A stretch of 9,098 nt of DNA from positions 1-9,098 of the forward strand of contig VGSX01000130.1 in assembly GCA_016874895.1 (NCBI GenBank), read 5' to 3'. Numbering within the stretch: position 1 is the stretch's first letter; every line of letters begins with the position of its first letter. This document shows positions 5,540 through 9,098 of the stretch, piece after piece. The translations under genes and the position numbers were made by a program. This DNA comes from Deltaproteobacteria bacterium (GTDB taxonomy: Bacteria; Desulfobacterota; Desulfobaccia; Desulfobaccales; Desulfobaccaceae). The notes beneath the pieces were generated by a model. That model worked only from the letters and a program-made list of their open reading frames with translations. It ran no database searches and was not told where the DNA came from.

Positions 5540-5905
5540 TTAATCGGGCAGGCGGGTTTTCCCGGCGGCGAGGATGTCCCGGGCCCAGTCAAGGAAGTCA
5601 TGTTGCCGGGCCGCGGCCTGAGCCTCCAGCTCCAGGGGGTGCCTCTGATAGCCATACCTGAAAAGGCCCATGAGGTAGTGAAACATGAAGGGAAAAATCC
5701 CCAGGGCGCGCCATTGCATCACATGGGCTAATTCATGGGCCAGCAACTGTTCGCTGATTTCTACGCCCCGCCGCAGGAGAATGACCCGCCCCCATACCTG
5801 GGCTCGGGCCCAGCGGGGGATGAGCCAGGGTACGCGGATGATGCTGACGGGCAGATCGATTCCTTCTTTGGCAAAGCCGGCAGGCCGTTTTATTCCCCCC
5901 GTCAC
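5540..5905 (-). CDS. Small HExxH zincin-like protein following tonB
   Basis: A 121-aa protein with a canonical zinc-metalloprotease helix, LLAHELAHVMQW (54-65). The zinc-ligand histidines would be H57 and H61 and the general base E58. PLELEAQAAA (90-99) contains the E-x-E-A pattern that commonly supplies the third, glutamate ligand of gluzincins. An aromatic stretch FPFMFHYLMGLF (71-82) may bind membrane or line the cleft. It resembles the DUF4157 type of minimal, single-domain peptidase-like proteins; no known substrate. The GTG start at 5905 is supported by AAGGGGGTGA just upstream and lies 11 nt after the tonB stop, so the two are probably translationally coupled. It is probably the last gene of the exbB-exbD-tonB unit. 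Activity is inferred from motif only. Confidence 0.75.
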   Translation of the reverse strand: MTGGIKRPAGFAKEGIDLPVSIIRVPWLIPRWARAQVWGRVILLRRGVEISEQLLAHELAHVMQWRALGIFPFMFHYLMGLFRYGYQRHPLELEAQAAARQHDFLDWARDILAAGKTRLPD

Positions 5906-5916
5906 CCTTCACCCCC

Positions 5917-6735
5917 TTAACTGCTATGCAGCCGGAAGGACAAGGGCACCTCGATGCGCAGGCTGGATTTTTGCAACTCCGGGGGGATGGGCGGGAAGCG
6001 GCGGACCCGGGCCACGGTCTCCTGGGCGGCCTTGTCCAGGGAGGAATGGCCGGAGGACCGTGACAGGTCTACCCCCCCGATGCCGCCGTCCGCGGTGATG
6101 GTAAATCGCAACACCACGGTGCCTTGCTCATTGCGCTGCCGGGCATTGTGGGGGTAGATCTTATTACGCTCCAACAGGCTCCTGACCTGGTGCAGGTAAC
6201 CCTGGAGCGCCGAGCCGGTGCCAAACCCTGTTCCCGTCCCGGACCCGCTACCCGTACCCGTGCCGCGGCCGGAGCCGGTTCCCGTTCCCGAGCCGGTGCC
6301 CTGGCCTGGCCCGATGCCGCTGCCTGGGACGGAGGCGCTCAAGGCTGAGCTGCTGCCCAGCGATGGATCCGGGGGCGGAGCCGGTCGAGCCATGGCCAGG
6401 GGCGGCGATGGGGGTTTGGGCTCAGGCCGTACTACCGGGGGCGGTCGTTTGGCCACCGGCTTGGGTCTGGGAGGCGTTACCGGCGGTGGGGGTTTGGCCA
6501 CCGTTTGGAGAGGTTCCGGGGCCGGAGGAGAACCGGCCCCCCCGGCATGGCCCCCGGCCGGCTTCGGGACCACCGCGGTCATGGTCATGGGTTCAACTTC
6601 AACCACGCGTTTAACCGGGGTCTGGAGAGGCGGCAGCATCAGTATCAGATACAAGGCCAGGCCGTGCACCATCAATGATATGAGGGTGGCCGGACCCCAG
6701 TTCTGCCAGGGCCGGTATATTTCTCTGTGTTCCAT
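5917..6735 (-). CDS. tonB: TonB-family energy transducer
   Basis: A 272-aa protein anchored in the inner membrane that spans the periplasm to drive TonB-dependent outer-membrane receptors using ExbB-ExbD. The single TM helix at about 14-34 keeps the SxxxH motif (S20, H24) that E. coli TonB needs to couple with ExbB/ExbD. A proline/lysine-rich spacer runs from 68 to 123 (KPPPPVTPPRPKPVAKRPPP), then a Gly/Ser/Thr-rich linker at 138-176. The C-terminal TonB domain is at about 178-272, with LLERNKIYPHNARQ (187-200), GTVVLRFTITADGGI and a closing beta-strand. I chose the ATG at 6735, which places a normal N-terminus before the TM helix. The frame is open to a GTG at 6807, which would add 24 unlikely residues. 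There is no clear ribosome binding site at the ATG, and 233 nt separate it from exbD. Confidence 0.92.
   Translation of the reverse strand: MEHREIYRPWQNWGPATLISLMVHGLALYLILMLPPLQTPVKRVVEVEPMTMTAVVPKPAGGHAGGAGSPPAPEPLQTVAKPPPPVTPPRPKPVAKRPPPVVRPEPKPPSPPLAMARPAPPPDPSLGSSSALSASVPGSGIGPGQGTGSGTGTGSGRGTGTGSGSGTGTGFGTGSALQGYLHQVRSLLERNKIYPHNARQRNEQGTVVLRFTITADGGIGGVDLSRSSGHSSLDKAAQETVARVRRFPPIPPELQKSSLRIEVPLSFRLHSS
6208..6321 (-). repeat. Gly-Thr-Gly-Ser coding repeat in tonB
   Basis: This part of tonB encodes alternating GT/GS dipeptides (residues about 139-176) from degenerate hexamer repeats such as CCGGTA/CCGGTT on the plus strand. It replaces part of the usual Pro-Lys rod with a flexible, uncharged linker. 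The repeat is prone to slippage in steps of 6 nt, which would change linker length without shifting frame. The opposite strand has a long Pro-Val open frame that is a shadow of this repeat. Confidence 0.8.
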
Positions 6736-6783
6736 AATGCAAATGCTGTTTAATGCCGGCCTGAACCCCAAGGGCCTGCTTTG

Positions 6784-6803
6784 GGCGGGCACGGAAGCCC
6801 GCC
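6784..6803. repeat. GC-rich hairpin before tonB
   Basis: GGCGGGC (6784-6790) and GCCCGCC (6797-6803) form a 7-bp stem with a 6-nt loop, about 50 nt before the tonB ATG. A second hairpin, CAGGTT-TTCT-AACCTG, lies at 6835-6850. Neither is followed by a T-run on the minus strand. They may set the processing point or relative expression between exbD and tonB. Confidence 0.4.
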
Positions 6804-6860
6804 TCACCAGGGACAGAGCTTTTAGCCGGTAACACAGGTTTTCTAACCTGGGCAGGGTTT

Positions 6861-6899
6861 ATTATATCGATCACTGACCACTGACCACTGGCCACTGAC
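6861..6899 (-). promoter_or_regulatory. 7-nt tandem repeats next to a TATAAT box between exbD and tonB
   Basis: Four head-to-tail heptamers (CACTGAC, CACTGAC, CACTGGC, CACTGAC on the plus strand) occupy 6872-6899. A perfect minus-strand TATAAT lies beside them at 6866-6861, so the repeats cover the -35 and upstream region of a possible internal tonB promoter; no -35 hexamer fits well. The array could bind an activator as direct repeats, or could be a simple expanded repeat with no function. The repeat is plain in the sequence; the promoter is inference. Confidence 0.45.
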
Positions 6900-6968
6900 C
6901 ACTTTATTTCCTGACCAACTATCCTATTTTTCGTAAAACAACGGCTGTAAGCAGACTTATATGTTAAC

Positions 6969-7364
6969 TTACTGCTGGTCCACTTCGATGCCGATGCGCT
7001 GCACTTCCAGGTTTTTCAGCCGATCGATGACCTCGATGAGTTGGCCGTGCCTGATGTCCTTATCTGCGGCAATGATGGCCTGAGGCTCCTTTCCCTGGAC
7101 CTGCTCCCGGAAGACGGCATTGAAATCCGCTTCCTGGTAGACCCGGGTGCCGTTGATGGCGATCTGGCCTTCCCGGTCAATACTGACGATTATCAGGGCC
7201 TTCTCGATCTTATCCGCCTGGGTGGCCTTGGGCAGGGCGATGGAAAAAGTGCTGGGCATCATCACCGTGGCGGTCAAAAGAAAAATTATGAGGATAACCA
7301 ACACGATATCCACGAAAGGGGTCATATTAATGTCGGTAATGGGACCATGGCGGTGCAGCTTCAA
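6969..7364 (-). CDS. exbD: ExbD/TolR-family proton-channel subunit
   Basis: A 131-aa inner-membrane protein that forms the ion-conducting motor with ExbB and passes proton-gradient energy to TonB. A short cytoplasmic N-terminus precedes one TM helix (about 17-37). The family motif DINMTPFVDIVLVILIIF (11-28) includes D19, matching the protonated Asp25 of E. coli ExbD. The periplasmic domain (about 43-131) has the usual end (IIAADKDIRHGQLIEVIDRLKNLEVQRIGIEV). The start is TTG at 7364, supported by GGAGG six nt upstream. It overlaps the exbB stop as TTGA, so translation is coupled. The length is normal for the family. ExbD-TonB pairing is favoured over TolR-TolA by the following tonB gene and the absence of tolB/pal. 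Confidence 0.93.
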   Translation of the reverse strand: MKLHRHGPITDINMTPFVDIVLVILIIFLLTATVMMPSTFSIALPKATQADKIEKALIIVSIDREGQIAINGTRVYQEADFNAVFREQVQGKEPQAIIAADKDIRHGQLIEVIDRLKNLEVQRIGIEVDQQ

Positions 7365-8032
7365 CGCCGGCCTCCGATTTTCTGAAGCTCAACGGGCGGA
7401 GCCAGCGCTTTCTCGGCGAAACTGAGATTGGCCAAAAGCAACCGACCCAACCGCTGGGAGCGCTCCAGGATTACGTGCAGGCGGCTATGGTAATAATTAT
7501 ACATAACCACGGCCGGGATGGCCACCAACAGCCCCACGGCCGTGGCCACCAGGGCCTCGGCAATGCCGGCCATCACCGACGGCCCCCCGCCCCCTTCCAG
7601 GGCCAGGTCTTTAAAGGCGTGGATAATTCCCAGGACCGTGCCGAAAAGGCCGATGAAAGGGGCGTTGGCCCCCAGGGTGCCCAGAAAATTCAGCCCCCGG
7701 CTCATGAGCAGACTTACCCGGATGCGCTCGGCTTCCATGGCCTCCGAAACGGCCTCTTTGCCATGCTCCACCTGCTCCAGGCCGGCCAGCAGGATCTGCG
7801 GCTCCCAGGAACGGGATGACTGGCAGAGATTCGTGGCCTGCTGCCAGTCGGCCTGCTGCAGTGACGGCAGCAGGTCCTGAATAAACTGCTCCCCGGGAAA
7901 ACGGCTGCGATAAAAGGTCAACCCTCGTTCCACCATCACAATTACGGCAATAACGCTCAACACGATGAGCAGCCACAGCACCCAGGTGGCGCCCCCCACG
8001 GCAATGTTAAGCATTTTTGTGGTTAAGTCCAT
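7361..8032 (-). CDS. exbB: ExbB/TolQ/MotA-family proton-channel protein
   Basis: A 223-aa inner-membrane protein, the pentameric scaffold of the ExbB-ExbD motor. The first TM is at about 14-34, followed by a cytoplasmic domain (about 40-110). The conserved pair of TMs is at about 113-140 (LGANAPFIGLFGTVLGIIHAF) and 157-180 (EALVATAVGLLVAIPAVVMYN). Pore threonines T132 and T164 fall in the GTVLG and VATAVG motifs, as in E. coli ExbB. I chose the ATG at 8032, which has a GGGGGTG site just upstream. An in-frame TTG at 8071 would add 13 residues but lies inside the hairpin of the terminator at 8042-8091. It is the first gene of exbB-exbD-tonB-HExxH, and its only route of expression appears to be through that terminator. 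Confidence 0.93.
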   Translation of the reverse strand: MDLTTKMLNIAVGGATWVLWLLIVLSVIAVIVMVERGLTFYRSRFPGEQFIQDLLPSLQQADWQQATNLCQSSRSWEPQILLAGLEQVEHGKEAVSEAMEAERIRVSLLMSRGLNFLGTLGANAPFIGLFGTVLGIIHAFKDLALEGGGGPSVMAGIAEALVATAVGLLVAIPAVVMYNYYHSRLHVILERSQRLGRLLLANLSFAEKALAPPVELQKIGGRR

Positions 8033-8041
8033 TACACCCCC

Positions 8042-8091
8042 AAAAAAAAGCCATGAAAGGGCCGTCACCAACGACGAGAGCCTTCATGGCT
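8042..8091 (-). terminator. Rho-independent terminator just before exbB (candidate attenuator)
   Basis: On the minus strand AGCCATGAA (8091-8083) pairs with TTCATGGCT (8057-8049). The inner GGC/GCC and CGTC/GACG pairs extend the stem around a GTTGGT loop, with small bulges. Eight T residues (8049-8042) follow at once. This is a canonical intrinsic terminator. Only 9 nt, GGGGGTGTA, separate the T-run from the exbB ATG, and they contain its SD. It may end the ABC-transporter transcript, but any exbB mRNA must also pass it. Confidence 0.88.
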
Positions 8092-8193
8092 GAAGTTTCT
8101 TCTGTAACTGAGAAATAAAACTTACAGGAGTTCATCTCCCGATTAATTATAAAAATTATCATAAATGCTTTCTGAAAGCAAGAGATCAGAGAA
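8092..8193 (-). promoter_or_regulatory. exbB leader: promoter-like region and alternative hairpins
   Basis: The gap between the ATPase gene and the terminator holds a perfect minus-strand TATAAT (8151-8146) inside AT-rich DNA (TGATAAT...TATAATT) that partly resembles a Fur box (about 13 of 19 positions by eye). Upstream is a palindrome TGCTTT-CTG-AAAGCA (8166-8180), either a weak terminator for the ABC operon or an operator. No good -35 is evident. The predicted RNA (from about 8139) can form 8122-8127 with 8102-8107, or 8118-8123 with 8093-8098, which exclude each other. It can also form CTTCA-GCCA-TGAAG (8095-8082), which would mask the terminator's left arm. An ORF of 42 codons (8135-8007) could be a leader peptide but has poor RBS spacing. 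Confidence 0.5.
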
Positions 8194-9033
8194 TTACTGT
8201 CCCGCAAACCTTCCCTGGTTTTTAAGCTGCCTTAATGTCTGATCAATGAGGCGGCCCGGGACCACGGTCACCTGGGGTCGGTGCATAATGGGATTATCTC
8301 TCACCAGCAAAACGCAGCCGTAAATCTCCTCCAGGCACTCGTAAGTGAGCACGTGCCCCGGCTCGCCCTGGGCGGCCACCCGGCCCTGGTGCAGCAGGAG
8401 GAGGTGGTCTGCATACATTGCGGCCAGATTCAGGTCATGGGAAATCATGATCACGGTGAAGCCCCGTTCCTCTTTGAGCCGCTCCATAAGATCCATGAGA
8501 TGCACCTGATGGGCCAGGTCCAGGGAGGCGGTGGGTTCGTCCAGGATGATGATCTCGGGCTGCTGACAGAGGGCCCGGGCAATGATGACCCGCTGCAGTT
8601 CGCCGCCGCTCAGGTGCTGCAGCCGGCGGCGGGCCAAGTGAGCGATGTCGGTGGCCTCCATAGCCTCGGCGGCTATCCCCAGGTCCCGCCTGGTTTCCAG
8701 CCCCGTCAGGGACAGATGGGGGGAGCGGCCCATAAGGACCACCTCGGTGACGGTAAACGGCGCTTCGCTGGAGAAATGCTGGGGGACTACCGCCACCCGG
8801 CGGGCCAGGGCCTTCCGGGAGTAGCCGGCCAGGGGTAGGCCCAGGATTTCCACCGTGCCGCTCTCGGGCCGGACTACTCCAGCCATGGTTTTGGCCAGGG
8901 TGGTCTTGCCGGCGCTGTTGGGGCCGATGATGATGAAGAAAGCCCCGGCGGGCACTTCCAGGGAAAGGTCCTGGAGGATGGGCCGGTCCCCGTAGGATAC
9001 CTGCACCTGCTGGAGGCGGACCGCGGTTTTCAT
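8194..9033 (-). CDS. FecCD/BtuCD-type ABC importer, ATP-binding subunit
   Basis: A 279-aa cytoplasmic ATPase that powers type-II (large) importers for siderophores, cobalamin, heme or oxyanions. Walker A is GPNSAGKTT (37-45; SAGK instead of the common GSGK, still functional in form). The Q-loop is Q85 (VVPQ), and VTEVVLMGRSPH (95-106) is typical of FecE/BtuD proteins. The signature is LSGGELQR (141-148), Walker B IIILDEP (161-167, E166 catalytic), D-loop SLD (170-172) and H-loop H199 (MISHDLNLA). The C-terminal tail is about 20 residues longer than minimal FecE-like proteins. The start ATG overlaps the permease stop as ATGA, showing tight coupling. Next to exbB-exbD-tonB, it likely handles the same TonB-dependent substrate. 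The substrate itself is not determinable here. Confidence 0.93.
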   Translation of the reverse strand: MKTAVRLQQVQVSYGDRPILQDLSLEVPAGAFFIIIGPNSAGKTTLAKTMAGVVRPESGTVEILGLPLAGYSRKALARRVAVVPQHFSSEAPFTVTEVVLMGRSPHLSLTGLETRRDLGIAAEAMEATDIAHLARRRLQHLSGGELQRVIIARALCQQPEIIILDEPTASLDLAHQVHLMDLMERLKEERGFTVIMISHDLNLAAMYADHLLLLHQGRVAAQGEPGHVLTYECLEEIYGCVLLVRDNPIMHRPQVTVVPGRLIDQTLRQLKNQGRFAGQ

Positions 9034-9098
9034 GCTCTAGACCTGTGCAGCAGATAGATGAAAAGGGGGGCGCCGATGAGGGCGGTGATCACCCCCAC
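9030..9098 (-). CDS. FecCD-family ABC permease, C-terminal end (partial)
   Basis: Only the last 22 codons and stop are in the window, and the gene continues past the right edge. The translated end GVITALIGAPLFIYLL followed by HRSRA is the conserved C-terminal signature of FecCD/BtuC permeases (usual form PvGvitaliGaPfFlyLL). The stop TGA overlaps the ATPase start by 4 nt. It would form the inner-membrane channel with the ATPase; a periplasmic binding protein is expected further right. Confidence 0.88.
   Translation of the reverse strand: MGVITALIGAPLFIYLLHRSRA

Noticed and set aside
6218..6832. 204-codon plus-strand Pro-Val/Gly-rich frame
   Set aside because: It is the complement of the TonB Gly-Thr-Gly-Ser repeat and Pro-rich spacer; no independent start signal.
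6888..6900. GCCACTG resembling the core of a cobalamin-riboswitch B12 box
   Set aside because: It is one unit of the heptamer repeat, lies on the plus strand with no plus-strand gene downstream, and has none of the other riboswitch elements.
8007..8207. 66-codon minus-strand frame across the ATPase-exbB gap
   Set aside because: It overlaps the terminator hairpin and the exbB start, has no usable RBS and no family resemblance. The shorter version from 8135 is kept only as a possible leader peptide.

Overview
The window is a GC-rich stretch of bacterial chromosome. It most likely comes from a sulfate-reducer-like deltaproteobacterium (Desulfobacterota). This is inferred from gene content: an AhbB-type siroheme decarboxylase subunit (alternative heme pathway) beside hemL, an OFA-family organic-anion transporter behind a sigma-54 promoter, a stand-alone ModE-type DNA-binding domain, and an ExbB-ExbD-TonB set next to a FecCD-type ABC importer. 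Eight of the nine complete genes lie on the minus strand. The exception is a lytic transglycosylase gene. No IS element, CRISPR array, tRNA or rRNA is visible.

Layout. (1) 142-1440: a 12-TM OFA/MFS anion transporter, read from a near-ideal -24/-12 (sigma-54) promoter at 1569-1584 through a leader of about 118 nt. Upstream of the promoter lies about 440 bp with no convincing gene. (2) 2029-4222: a three-gene minus-strand unit of ModE-like regulator, AhbB-like siroheme decarboxylase subunit and hemL (glutamate-1-semialdehyde aminomutase). The first two overlap, and hemL follows after 66 nt. The unit joins the first steps of tetrapyrrole synthesis to a late step of the siroheme-to-heme branch. 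(3) 4421-5056: a divergently transcribed, exported Slt-type lytic transglycosylase. The divergent region carries a perfect GGTAAC-G-GTTACC dyad. (4) 5082-5324: an 80-aa acidic protein of unknown function. (5) 5540-8032: exbB-exbD-tonB followed closely by a small HExxH (zincin-like) protein. ExbB/ExbD/TonB energise outer-membrane receptors using the proton gradient. (6) 8194-9098: the ATPase and the last 22 codons of the permease of a FecCD/BtuCD-type importer. Its product would take up what a TonB-dependent receptor brings into the periplasm (siderophore, corrinoid, heme or oxyanion; the substrate cannot be told from this window).

The strongest unexplained signal is at 8042-8091. A textbook Rho-independent terminator ends only 9 nt before the exbB start codon, and those 9 nt contain the ribosome binding site. 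Any exbB message must therefore be transcribed through this terminator, which makes it a candidate attenuator. The roughly 100-nt leader before it has mutually exclusive hairpins and matches no riboswitch class I recognise. The second clear signal is the sigma-54 promoter of the OFA transporter. Smaller curiosities are a 7-nt tandem repeat and hairpins between exbD and tonB, a Gly/Thr/Ser repeat linker in TonB, and several dyads in promoter regions.
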